From the NCBI GenBank assembly GCA_900696685.1, contig CAADHA010000169.1, forward strand, positions 1 through 64,000: a DNA stretch of 64,000 nucleotides, read 5' to 3'. The notes under the pieces were generated by a model. The model did not search any database, was not told the DNA's origin, and saw only the letters and a list, made by a program, of their open reading frames with translations. This document shows positions 1 through 7,572 of this stretch, piece after piece. The position numbers and the translations under genes are program-made. Each line of letters begins with the position of its first letter. Positions within the stretch are counted from its first letter, which is position 1. The DNA comes from an uncultured Planctomycetota bacterium (lineage in GTDB: Bacteria > Planctomycetota > Phycisphaerae > Phycisphaerales > UBA5793).

Positions 1-190
1 CGGCCCGCTGACGCTTCGGGTTGCGCTGCGTGTTGGCGATGAGTGCCATGATCGATGAAGTCCTCGCCCACTCGTCGCGCTGGCGCTGCTCGGCCATCGC
101 GAGCAGGTCGCGCAGCGTCAGGTCGGCTGGGTCGAGGCCGAGGATGCCGGCGCAGCGCCAGATGAGTTGCCAGAGGTCGCCGCCTTCAGC
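1..190 (-). CDS. Tail assembly chaperone, -1 frame C-terminal extension (partial)
   Basis: This reading frame runs off the left edge. It encodes a conserved-looking segment (GDLWQLIWRCAGILGL, then LTLRDLLAMAEQRQRDEW and MALIANTQRNPKR) that resembles the small tail-chaperone proteins encoded just before the tape measure in siphophages. It lies in the -1 frame relative to the upstream chaperone gene and has no ATG, GTG or TTG before the conserved segment; the first ATG falls well inside it. A ribosomal -1 shift from the upstream gene, as in lambda G/GT, is the simplest explanation, but no classical heptamer is obvious. The candidate slip zone is the GCGCTGAAGGCGGCGACC stretch at about 175-192. 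The family assignment is from pattern recognition only. Confidence 0.5.
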
Positions 191-612
191 GCCTCGTTCA
201 CGATCCGTTCGATCTCGCCGCCCTCCAGACGAGCCTCGACCACGTCGCTCGCCTTGTCCATCGCCTGTCGGACCACCAGCAGCACCCGCCCGAGGTTGGC
301 CCGGTCCCTCGGGCTGGGGCAGAAAGCCACCAGCTCATCGAGCAGGGCCGCCGTGGCGGAGTCGATCGCGTCGCCGGCCATCGCGGCACCGAAAGATTCG
401 TCGCTGATCTGCCTCTGGTCCGCCTGGGGTTTCACCAGCGCAAAGAGGATGTCGCACAGGAGCACCGGGTCACGCATGAGGCGTTCGAGCAGCTCGCCGC
501 CGCTGATCACTTCGAGCAGGTCAGTGCCGGTGAGCGAGCGAATTCGTTTCAATGCCGCGACATTGATCTCGACCGTCCACTCTCTACCCGCGTTGTCCTT
601 GAAGGTCTTCAC
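118..612 (-). CDS. Phage tail assembly chaperone (gpG-like)
   Basis: A 164-residue protein starting at GTG, chosen because GGAGGGAGG lies directly upstream; longer upstream starts have no such site. The N-terminus (KTFKDNAGREWTVEINVAALKRIRSLTG) is a small beta-type domain seen in phage proteins encoded between the tail tube and tape measure genes. The final 25 or so residues are Ser/Ala/Thr-rich low complexity, which is where translation is expected to shift into the -1 frame to make the longer chaperone. It lies downstream of the tail tube gene in the leftward morphogenesis operon and overlaps a small membrane-protein gene by 29 bases. Confidence 0.6.
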   Translation of the reverse strand: MKTFKDNAGREWTVEINVAALKRIRSLTGTDLLEVISGGELLERLMRDPVLLCDILFALVKPQADQRQISDESFGAAMAGDAIDSATAALLDELVAFCPSPRDRANLGRVLLVVRQAMDKASDVVEARLEGGEIERIVNEALKAATSGNSSGAAPASSASTQPT

Positions 613-772
613 TGGTGCCTCCCTCCGATGGGCTGCTTGCGTTCCCGTCTGTTTCGCGGCCCGGGAAGGACCGCACGGCACTGATCTGCTGGCCCTTGGT
701 TTCCCGGTGGAAGGCCCAGATCAGCCAGAGGAAGAACAGTCCGTACATTGTGAGGAAGACGTAGGCCGCCAT
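584..772 (-). CDS. Small single-span membrane protein of prophage
   Basis: A 62-residue protein with one N-terminal hydrophobic segment (AAYVFLTMYGLFFLWLIWAF) and a polar tail. The ATG follows a GGAG with six-base spacing, and the 3' end overlaps the chaperone gene, so it looks translated. A holin-related or membrane-anchoring role is possible, but nothing in the sequence proves it. No homologue is recognised. Confidence 0.45.
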   Translation of the reverse strand: MAAYVFLTMYGLFFLWLIWAFHRETKGQQISAVRSFPGRETDGNASSPSEGGTSEDLQGQRG

Positions 773-846
773 GTCACACTCCAATCCTGTATGGGATCCC
801 CAATCGATGCGCGTTGATGAGACTTCACACTCTTCCGTTCCGACGG

Positions 847-1449
847 CTACGGCGTCGAGTCGTAGAGCACGCCGATGTTCAGAACGGCCGATGCCGCGGA
901 CGATGCGTTGCTCGCCATGAGGCCATCCACCGAGTCGCCTGCGAGCGGATTGACGATCTGCTGGCCGTCGAGCCAGAACCAGGTTTCGTTCTTCACGAGG
1001 TCGATCGACAGCGCGGTCACCCCGGTGTCACGAACGCTGAGGTGTCCGCGTTCTCCGAGTTTCGCGCCGATGGCGACGAGTTCATCGCCGGTGAACGCGA
1101 GGACGATCGAAACCTGCTCAGCCGCCGTCACGGCGGTGTCCTGGACGGGAAGCACATCGCCGGCCCCGCCCGAGAACGTCACGTCATCGCCCGCCACGCC
1201 ATCCACCTCCACGTCGTAGCGCCGCCCGCCATCCCCGTAGATGTCGATGGTGTCGCCGATCTGCAGCGTGGTTCCTGCAAGGGTCAGCACGCCGGTAGTG
1301 TCGGTGCTGCGCGTCGAGAGCGTGCCCGCCTCGGCGGCCGGCAGCGTGATCGGGCCCTGGCGGATGGAACCGTCAGCGGTGCGCTGAAGCGTGGCCCCCA
1401 GCGGCGCGCCGCCGATCTCGCCGGACAGTGACAGGGTACTGCTGGGCAT
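847..1449 (-). CDS. Prophage structural protein of unknown function
   Basis: A 200-residue, beta-rich, Gly/Asp/Thr-rich protein encoded between the tail tube and tail chaperone genes. The start ATG overlaps the tail tube stop codon in a TGATG arrangement and is preceded by GGAGGTG, so translation is coupled. Its composition and place in the operon suggest a virion or tail-associated component. No family is recognised. Confidence 0.5.
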   Translation of the reverse strand: MPSSTLSLSGEIGGAPLGATLQRTADGSIRQGPITLPAAEAGTLSTRSTDTTGVLTLAGTTLQIGDTIDIYGDGGRRYDVEVDGVAGDDVTFSGGAGDVLPVQDTAVTAAEQVSIVLAFTGDELVAIGAKLGERGHLSVRDTGVTALSIDLVKNETWFWLDGQQIVNPLAGDSVDGLMASNASSAASAVLNIGVLYDSTP

Positions 1450-1880
1450 CAGGCACCTCCGATCCACGAGGGGGGTGTGGCTGAGTAGGTGATCTTGGCG
1501 CTGACCGAGACGGTGATGCCTTCCTCGAGCGGCGCACTTCGGCTAAGCGAGCCGATCATGAAGTCGGCCTGCAGGCCCTGGCCGGCGGCGGCGTCGAGGA
1601 TCTGGAATCCGATGATGCCGTTGTTCAGGTACGCGTTCCTGATGGCCGTGAATCCCGCATCGGCGGTATCCCATACCATCTCGAACTCGATGGTCGCGGA
1701 CTTGAGGGTGGCGACGTTGGCGCGCCAGCCTGCATTCGCCCGCGTGGTCAGATCCGCCTCGGCCGCTTCGAGATTGAGCGTCACGTCGCGGACGTTGGTC
1801 AGTTCGAGCCATGCTCCGCCGGCGCCCTGGCCATCCACCTTGTAGTTGAGGACGGCCTCCATGCCGAGTTTGAAGCCCAT
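1449..1880 (-). CDS. Phage major tail tube protein
   Basis: 143 residues, the usual size of a siphophage tail tube subunit. The fold signature of the TP901-1/Phage_tail_2 group is visible: an N-terminal GMEAVLNYK strand, a central segment (VRDVTLNLEAAEADLTTRANAGWRANV) in which tail tube proteins carry conserved 'T(T/S)RA/N' residues, and a C-terminal beta run ending in SAKITYS. It follows the tail-completion genes and precedes the chaperones, the normal order in siphophages. It polymerises to form the tail tube. The assignment rests on motif pattern, length and synteny. Confidence 0.75.
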   Translation of the reverse strand: MGFKLGMEAVLNYKVDGQGAGGAWLELTNVRDVTLNLEAAEADLTTRANAGWRANVATLKSATIEFEMVWDTADAGFTAIRNAYLNNGIIGFQILDAAAGQGLQADFMIGSLSRSAPLEEGITVSVSAKITYSATPPSWIGGA

Positions 1881-1896
1881 GGGTCAGTCCTTTCGT

Positions 1897-2322
1897 CTAC
1901 GTCCTCACCCTGTAGGTGACCGACACGACACTCGTGAATGCGCGCTGCTGATCGAGGTGCTCAGGCGAAATGAGCGGATCGGTTGCGGTGGTGAGCCATG
2001 CGGCCTCGGGTGCGCCGGCCAGCCGCTGATGGCTCAGATGCTCGGCGATCTCCTCAACCAGCGCGATGAGCGCATCGGCGTCGGGATCGCCGGTCACCTT
2101 CTTCTGCACACCCACGTCGATGCTGCAGTCCATCCAGGAATCCCGCCGGCCAGAGGCGGTCCGCGCCACACTCCGCGGCACCACTGTCACGTGCAGGTTC
2201 GCCAGATCTTCAAGGCCCAGACTCGGCACGAGATGGCGCTCGGCGGTGAAGGCCATCGAGAACGAGGTCCCGTTGAGACTCGCCACCACGGCGTCGGCAA
2301 TGGTCAGGATCGTGCTGCTCAC
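1897..2322 (-). CDS. Tail terminator / minor tail protein
   Basis: A 141-residue protein encoded between the head-tail joining gene and the tail tube gene, the position normally held by the tail terminator. The sequence begins with a helix (ILTIADAVVASLNG) and ends in a beta strand containing SVVSVTYRVRT, as in proteins that cap the tail tube. Its ATG lies four bases inside the preceding gene. The role is inferred mainly from gene order. Confidence 0.55.
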   Translation of the reverse strand: MSSTILTIADAVVASLNGTSFSMAFTAERHLVPSLGLEDLANLHVTVVPRSVARTASGRRDSWMDCSIDVGVQKKVTGDPDADALIALVEEIAEHLSHQRLAGAPEAAWLTTATDPLISPEHLDQQRAFTSVVSVTYRVRT

Positions 2323-2702
2323 AGGTTCTCCGTCGCCACGTGCTTGGTGTGGATGCGCAGTGTGGCGCGATTCATGTCGCTGTAGCGCCAGGGCGGCTCA
2401 CTGCCCGGCGCCATGACCTCGTAGGTGTACGTGGCGATGGCGTCAGTCTCGATGATCCGATCACCCGGCTGGGGCAGGGTCACGTTACCGGCCAGAACCA
2501 AATCGGCGGCGCGGATAAGGAAGTCCCGTGATTCGATGCGCGTGAGCCCGCCCGCGTGGTCGTCCTGTTCGAAGACGGTGCGGCCGATCGTCGCCGCCAG
2601 TTCCACCTCGTTCACGCCGCGCTGGTACGTCACCATCCGCGTCAGGTGCCGGTGACGCTGATCTTCGAGCCATGACATTCCCTGGCTGAGCACATCGGTC
2701 AT
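2319..2702 (-). CDS. Head-tail joining / head closure protein
   Basis: 127 residues; it begins with a short helix (MSWLEDQRHRHLTRMVTYQRG), followed by beta strands typical of phage head-closure adaptors. It lies between the DUF2190 capsid protein gene and the tail terminator candidate, and the two downstream starts overlap, as expected in a tightly packed morphogenesis operon. Direct homology is not certain. Confidence 0.5.
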   Translation of the reverse strand: MTDVLSQGMSWLEDQRHRHLTRMVTYQRGVNEVELAATIGRTVFEQDDHAGGLTRIESRDFLIRAADLVLAGNVTLPQPGDRIIETDAIATYTYEVMAPGSEPPWRYSDMNRATLRIHTKHVATENL

Positions 2703-2708
2703 GATGCA

Positions 2709-3404
2709 TCACACCGTCGAGAGCGCCGCGCCGTCATTGCACACCACGCGCCAGACGAGGGTTCCGTTGTTGTCGATGCCGTGGAGGCGGATCGAATCGT
2801 TCACATCCGCCATCGTGATCGTGTTGTTGCCGGTCTGATTGATCGCCGACGCGACGGTGATCACGCACGTGCCCCCGTCGGTCTTGATGAACAGGAGCAG
2901 TTCCTGCCCGACGAAGGTCGGGATCGCCAGGGTCCGCGTTTCGGAGCCGGCCGTCACGATTGGAACGTATCCCGACTGCGCGACGGGGATCGCGCCGGCG
3001 TCGCCGGGGTCGGGAATGGCGCCGGTCAGTGTACTCTGGAGGCCGATCACCGAGTGGTCGACGATCACGCGCGCGGTCGCATCGGATTCAGCTGCATCCC
3101 GCACGGTCTTGCCGAGGTAGGCGTTGCCCGTTGAAGTGGTCGTCAGCGCGCCGGTCCCGGCCGTGCCGCCGACCGGATCGCCGTTGGCATCCCAGTAGAC
3201 CGCCACGCCGGCGTTGATCGCGCCTGTCACCTTGACGATGTCGTAGATGCCGGCCACGCCTAGCGATCCGAGCGCGTTGGCGGCGATCGGCGTGCGCGCA
3301 AAGCCCGGCAGTGTGCTCTCGACCACCACCTGTCCGGCTGCAACCGCGCTGCCGGGGGTGTAGTCGATGGCGTTGCCCTGCGAGATGAAAGTTGCCTGTG
3401 TCAT
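2709..3404 (-). CDS. DUF2190-family capsid-associated protein
   Basis: The first 110 or so residues match the DUF2190 pattern (ATFISQGNAIDYTPGSAVAAGQVVV, then TPIAANALGSLGVAGIYDIVK), a family encoded next to major capsid genes and linked to capsid decoration or head stabilisation. The C-terminal half is a second beta-rich domain not found in the short family members, making this an extended version of 231 residues. The ATG at 3404 was chosen over the TTG six bases earlier because GGAG lies seven bases upstream of it. Confidence 0.7.
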   Translation of the reverse strand: MTQATFISQGNAIDYTPGSAVAAGQVVVESTLPGFARTPIAANALGSLGVAGIYDIVKVTGAINAGVAVYWDANGDPVGGTAGTGALTTTSTGNAYLGKTVRDAAESDATARVIVDHSVIGLQSTLTGAIPDPGDAGAIPVAQSGYVPIVTAGSETRTLAIPTFVGQELLLFIKTDGGTCVITVASAINQTGNNTITMADVNDSIRLHGIDNNGTLVWRVVCNDGAALSTV

Positions 3405-3463
3405 GTGCAATCTCCTGAATCACGTGTGCGGCGGAGAACTGATCACTCAGATGCCGCGCCCGA

Positions 3464-5485
3464 TCATGCCTCGCCCTTACTCTTCGTGCCGCCCCGCGGA
3501 TCCTGAAGGTTCACACCGAAGTCGTGATAGCCGCGCATCTGAATGCCCAGCACGTTGAAGTCCGCCTCGGCCGTTTCGATCGTCGGTGACTCCTGCCCAT
3601 TGAGGAACGCGACCTCGATCACCGGCAGGTCGGCGGCATCCGCAAGCAGATACCACGCCTTGCTCGAGTTGCCGGTGTACTGGGCGTTGCTCAGGTAGCG
3701 GCTGACCTCCACGCGGAACTTGCCCTGGTGCGGGTTACTCACCGGGTACTTCGTGCTCGCGGTCGTGTCGCGCAGTTCCATGCTCTTGAAGAGCTGGGTT
3801 CCGATGGCGCTCAGCGCCGTGGGCACGAGCAGGATGGCGGGCATGATGCCGATGGGCTTGCCGTCGCCATCGACCTGGTCCATGAAGGTGACTTCGCCCT
3901 TGGTCAGGCCGTCAATGGTCAGGGCCGTGTCAGCGCCACTGATGAAGTTCTTGTTGCCAACCTTGAAGAAATCACTGTTGGCCAGGAAGATCGTCCAGAA
4001 GACATCGTTGATCTTCAGGCCGCTGCCGCGACCCAGTTTGCGCGGCACGGTCGTGATGGCGCCCAGGTCATCATTGATGATGTCGCGCCGGTCGATGGAG
4101 AGCAGCAGGCCGTAGGTGTCGGCCTTGTTGGTGTACTGCTCCTCACCGAGGGTGCCGTGCTTGAGTTCGCCACCGGGGGCGACGACCTCGTACTGGTCCT
4201 TGCCGATGAGGCGGTACGAGGTCACCGTCTTGAAGTCGCTGACGTTCCGCACGGCGGTGATGTTCCGCCAGGTGCGTTCAACGGAGAAGAAGCCTTCGAG
4301 GAGGAACTTGTTGGCGCCGTTGCTCAGGATGCCGCCGATGTCGATCGTGCTCAGACCCGCTTCGATGCCGGGGTTGACCGCGAACTTGAGCACGCTCCGA
4401 CTGTCGCGGAAGTTGCGGCCGCTGTATCCGTTGGCCCACGCGGCTTCAAGGAGCAGTTCCTGAAGACCGATGCCGCCGCGGAAGCGCTTGGCGGCCAGAT
4501 CAAGCGCCTGGGTTTCGCAGTGCTTCTCGGGTTCATCGAGCCCGGCGGTGAGCATGCACGCCGCTTCGAGCACCTGGGTGCTGACATTCTGGTCGTGCAC
4601 ATGGATCGCCGGGGCCTTGGGCCGGTTGGCGCGCAGGATCTCCAGTTCGGTGCGCGTGGAGTCCCAGCCTTCGCGGATCGCCTTGGCTTCGATCTCGTGA
4701 TGCTGGCCGGCGCAGAGGCGGCGCACGGCGGAGATGCGGCTCGTTTCGGCAAGCGCCTGCGCGCGGATGTCCTCGACGGCGCTGGCGTTGGCCTTGCTCC
4801 CGTCATCGGTCGATTCGCCCTTGGGCTGCGTCACCGTGCCGTTGTTGCTCGCGGTCGTGGGGGTCCCGTTGTCCTTGTTGTCACCGTCCATGATGTTCTC
4901 CTGATTCGCAGCGATCGCCGCGACGTTCACACTGGTCTTCCCGTCCGCCCCCAGGTCCACGAAACTGATCTCGCCGAGTGTCGCCTTGCGGACGACGTTC
5001 ACCGGCCCGGCGAACTCGCGGCCGTTGACGTGTACCTTCTGCCCTTCGCGGATGAACTCGAACTCCTCGACCGAGGCCCCCACCGACGCCTGCCAGGGGA
5101 ATCCGTTCTTCGAGGAGGTCACGATCTCTCGGGCCGTAGGCGTGTCGCGGGAGACGAGTCCCGAAGCGATGAGTTGCCCCTGTTCGATGCGGATCGCGTC
5201 GGTGTGGCCCACGCCCGAGGCCGGATCATGGCTGAAACGGATCGGCCGCTGTTGTGACGGAATGTTCAACCCCGCCAGATCGAGAATGACCGGATGCCGC
5301 CAGGCGGCGACGCGCATGGCGCCGCCGGTGTACGCCACCATCTTGAAGCGCGGCAGTGCCGTCTGACCTTCGCCGGCGGTTGCCTCGATGTCGATCTGGG
5401 CTGCGGCGGTGATCTCGATCGACTGCGGGGTGCTCTGCTCAGGCGGCGATGCGGCTGATCGCGTTGGCGTCTTGCTCTTTGCCAT
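3464..5485 (-). CDS. Prohead protease-scaffold-major capsid fusion protein
   Basis: A 673-residue polyprotein. The N-terminal region (about 40-195) looks like a prohead protease: PIRFSHDP contains a candidate catalytic His, KNGFPWQASVGASVEEFEFI contains a candidate Ser, and FVDLGADGKTSVNV closes the domain. A polar, low-complexity linker and helical region follow (about 199-330, scaffold-like). The C-terminal part (about 340-665) resembles Mu gpT-type major capsid subunits. In most phages these functions are separate genes. A strong ribosome-binding site inside the gene may allow separate production of the scaffold-capsid part. The start overlaps the portal gene by 47 bases. Confidence 0.75.
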   Translation of the reverse strand: MAKSKTPTRSAASPPEQSTPQSIEITAAAQIDIEATAGEGQTALPRFKMVAYTGGAMRVAAWRHPVILDLAGLNIPSQQRPIRFSHDPASGVGHTDAIRIEQGQLIASGLVSRDTPTAREIVTSSKNGFPWQASVGASVEEFEFIREGQKVHVNGREFAGPVNVVRKATLGEISFVDLGADGKTSVNVAAIAANQENIMDGDNKDNGTPTTASNNGTVTQPKGESTDDGSKANASAVEDIRAQALAETSRISAVRRLCAGQHHEIEAKAIREGWDSTRTELEILRANRPKAPAIHVHDQNVSTQVLEAACMLTAGLDEPEKHCETQALDLAAKRFRGGIGLQELLLEAAWANGYSGRNFRDSRSVLKFAVNPGIEAGLSTIDIGGILSNGANKFLLEGFFSVERTWRNITAVRNVSDFKTVTSYRLIGKDQYEVVAPGGELKHGTLGEEQYTNKADTYGLLLSIDRRDIINDDLGAITTVPRKLGRGSGLKINDVFWTIFLANSDFFKVGNKNFISGADTALTIDGLTKGEVTFMDQVDGDGKPIGIMPAILLVPTALSAIGTQLFKSMELRDTTASTKYPVSNPHQGKFRVEVSRYLSNAQYTGNSSKAWYLLADAADLPVIEVAFLNGQESPTIETAEADFNVLGIQMRGYHDFGVNLQDPRGGTKSKGEA
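4889..4902 (-). promoter_or_regulatory. Internal ribosome-binding site and ATG in the protease-capsid gene
   Basis: AGGAG followed by a six-base spacer and an in-frame ATG (codon 199) lies exactly at the junction between the protease domain and the scaffold-like linker. It is a better Shine-Dalgarno site than the one before the full-length start. Use of this site would give a 475-residue scaffold-capsid protein lacking the protease, comparable to the nested C/Nu3 genes of lambda. Confidence 0.5.
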
Positions 5486-6941
5486 CTTCTTCGTCCTTGT
5501 CTGTGTCGCCGGGGCTCTCCGCGCTGGGCTGTGCCTGCGCCGGAGTCAGCCCGAGTTCCTTCATGAGGTTGACTTCACGCGCCCGCTGGCGCAGTTCCTC
5601 TTCCCAGTCCCGACCCTGCCGGGCGAACTCGGTCGCCAGTGTGGTCGTGTGGTTGGCGAGTCGGGTCGCCTGTGCCGTGGCTTCCTTGGCGGGATCGACG
5701 TGTTCCATCCCATCCCAGAACCAGGTGTGCGGCGTGGCGACATCCCTGAGACGCATCGACTGGGGCAGCAGCCCCTCGACGAGCACCGCTTCATCGAGCC
5801 AGGCGCGGAGAATGCGATCGAGGACCGCCGTCTGGAGGTGGTTCTGCTCGACACGGATGGATTTGTAGTAGGTCTGGTGGTCGAGACGGCCAGAGGCGTA
5901 GTTGTATCCGCTGGAATTCCCGGCTGCGACATTGAAAGGCATGTTCAGGCAACGCGCGATCTCGTTGAGAATCTCGCGCTTGAACTCGGCGTAGGTCGTC
6001 GCCGGTTGCTCGGCACGGACCTGGCCGAGTTTCCAGCCGCCAGGGAGGACCGTGGCTAGACGCTTCTCGAGTTCGACGATGTCCATCGGCTCGAGGGATT
6101 CCGCTTCACCGTTGGGAGGTGCGTCGGTGTAGATGACCGCCGCGAAGTCGGCAGCAGTCTCGGCCGCCGCAATCACCGCGAGCGTGTAGCGCCGCAATTG
6201 GGCAAAGAGCGGCAGCGCTGGTGTGATGTCGGGGATGCCGCGCCACTGGCCGGGTCGATCCACGCGGTAGTAGTGAACGACCGCAGCAGCCGGCACGGTG
6301 TCGAAGTCGCCCGATGATGCGAACACGCCGCCGTCGCCGGGATGGCGACGCAGCACGGTGTAGGCAATCGGGTTGCCGAACGTATCGAAGGTGATGCCGT
6401 CGGCCTCGCCGATCCGCGGCATCCGACCGGGCGGGCCCGTGACCTGGTCGGGTTCGACGAGTCGCAGGTCGAGTTGGACTGGCGCCTCGACGGCCGGGTT
6501 GTTCGTGAGAATTCCGAAGACCTCGCCGCTCTCCGCCCGGGCCAGACGCATGGTGCGCAACTTCTCGGGCAGGTCGATCGCCCGCGACCACTGCTCGAAC
6601 GCCTTCTCGATAATGTCGTTGGCCTTGGTGTCGCCGGTGAGCATCTGGAGGCGCGGCCCCGTGCCAATGGTGTCGTTGGCGAGGGTCAGCACAATCCCGC
6701 GCGCATAGGAGTTGTTGGCGACTTCGTAACGTGCCCGGTTACGCAGAGTGCGCCGGACTTCGGGTGAGAGGGCTGCGTTGGGTGACAGGCCGTCGGCACT
6801 GGCCCAGTGGCGGCGGTTGTCGGTCGTGGTCTGGGCCGAGTCGAACTTGGCGCGGACCATCCGCACCGGCGGGCGCGACGGCGCTGCCGGCGCCTTGCCG
6901 CTATTGCCAAACCACGATGACACGAGACGCTTGAGCATCAT
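5439..6941 (-). CDS. Phage portal protein (lambda gpB family)
   Basis: A 500-residue portal subunit, forming the dodecameric DNA channel at the capsid vertex. It contains the lambda-portal hallmarks: an N-terminal R(N)RARYEVANNSYARGIV segment, a GEVFGILT segment, LRLVEPDQV, and a strongly conserved segment around residues 340-375 (CLNMPFNVAAGNSSGYNYAS, RLDHQTYYKSI). The C-terminal tail is acidic. The ATG at 6941 overlaps the connector gene stop as TGATG; a GTG three bases earlier is also possible. Confidence 0.9.
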   Translation of the reverse strand: MMLKRLVSSWFGNSGKAPAAPSRPPVRMVRAKFDSAQTTTDNRRHWASADGLSPNAALSPEVRRTLRNRARYEVANNSYARGIVLTLANDTIGTGPRLQMLTGDTKANDIIEKAFEQWSRAIDLPEKLRTMRLARAESGEVFGILTNNPAVEAPVQLDLRLVEPDQVTGPPGRMPRIGEADGITFDTFGNPIAYTVLRRHPGDGGVFASSGDFDTVPAAAVVHYYRVDRPGQWRGIPDITPALPLFAQLRRYTLAVIAAAETAADFAAVIYTDAPPNGEAESLEPMDIVELEKRLATVLPGGWKLGQVRAEQPATTYAEFKREILNEIARCLNMPFNVAAGNSSGYNYASGRLDHQTYYKSIRVEQNHLQTAVLDRILRAWLDEAVLVEGLLPQSMRLRDVATPHTWFWDGMEHVDPAKEATAQATRLANHTTTLATEFARQGRDWEEELRQRAREVNLMKELGLTPAQAQPSAESPGDTDKDEEDGKEQDANAISRIAA

Positions 6942-7141
6942 CACGCCGTACCTGGCGGCTCCAGTTGCACGAACTTCACCTTCAGCCCTTTGCCCCGGCT
7001 CGCCTTCTTGCTCTCGAGGTAGCGGTCGGCTTCGATCTGCTCGCTGAGCGAGTGCTGCTCGACACTGCCCGAGTCGCCTTGTGCCTTGGCCGGGCCTTGG
7101 GCGCTCTGCTTGATCGCCAGTTCGATGTCGGACTCAGCCAT
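6941..7141 (-). CDS. Small head-tail connector-like protein
   Basis: 66 residues, beginning MAESDIELAIKQSAQGPAKA and containing GDSGSVEQHSLSEQIEADRYL and a C-terminal GKGLKVKFVQLEPPG. Its size and its position immediately upstream of the portal gene match the gpW-like completion proteins of lambda-type phages. I recognise a similar sequence pattern next to portals in other prophages, but the biochemical role is inferred. GAGGATCAGG precedes the start. The 5' part overlaps another open frame by 160 bases. Confidence 0.6.
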   Translation of the reverse strand: MAESDIELAIKQSAQGPAKAQGDSGSVEQHSLSEQIEADRYLESKKASRGKGLKVKFVQLEPPGTA

Positions 7142-7356
7142 CCCTGATCCTCGTAGAAGTCGATGAGTACTGCCATGCGCTTGCGCCACCGCCGTTGCCG
7201 CTGGGCGTAGGTGTTCACTGCGGTGGAAACGGGGCGCCCCTCCAGGTGCGCCACCCACGCCTCCTGCACCGCGTCTTCACGGTCCAGCGCAGGGACAAAG
7301 CGCAACTCGATCACGAGCCGCGCGGGGTCATCCAGAGGTGGAAGCACATGGTTCAT
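6982..7356 (-). CDS. Sigma-factor-like small phage protein
   Basis: 124 residues. The N-terminal half (LVIELRFVPALDREDAVQEAW, then a Arg-rich helix ending RQRRWRKRMAVLIDF) resembles sigma-70 region 2-like or ECF-type helices. The C-terminal half is Arg/Ser-rich and may be an artefact of reading against the connector gene, which it overlaps by 160 bases in another frame. The real protein may be shorter or end by frameshift. A regulator of late genes is possible. No upstream ribosome site is convincing. Confidence 0.4.
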   Translation of the reverse strand: MNHVLPPLDDPARLVIELRFVPALDREDAVQEAWVAHLEGRPVSTAVNTYAQRQRRWRKRMAVLIDFYEDQGWLSPTSNWRSSRAPKARPRHKATRAVSSSTRSASRSKPTATSRARRRAGAKG

Positions 7357-7572
7357 CCGTCAGGTACGGACGGATGAAAGGCTCAGAGATTGCGGATGGG
7401 GAGGGGTGGGAGTGAAGACGTTACACGGGTAGACTCGGCAAGCGATTTCGGAGCACCATCTCCGTGTCGGACAGATCGAAAGACCAGATCGAGTAGTCCC
7501 CGCGCGCCGTCGGCGTAGGATTCCGTTACCGTCGGAACTCCGAAGCGGCCACTGCTGCAGAACTGGACGCGC
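7357..7572. other. Intergenic region between morphogenesis operon and cargo gene
   Basis: About 216 bases between the leftward structural genes and the rightward Nudix-box gene. No further gene or clear terminator is visible. The base composition becomes less GC-rich towards the cargo gene, which marks the boundary of an inserted segment. The promoter of the cargo gene should lie here, but no good -35/-10 pair was identified. Confidence 0.4.

Noticed and set aside
3728-5257. Plus-strand open frame of 509 codons
   Set aside because: Antisense shadow of the protease-capsid fusion gene.
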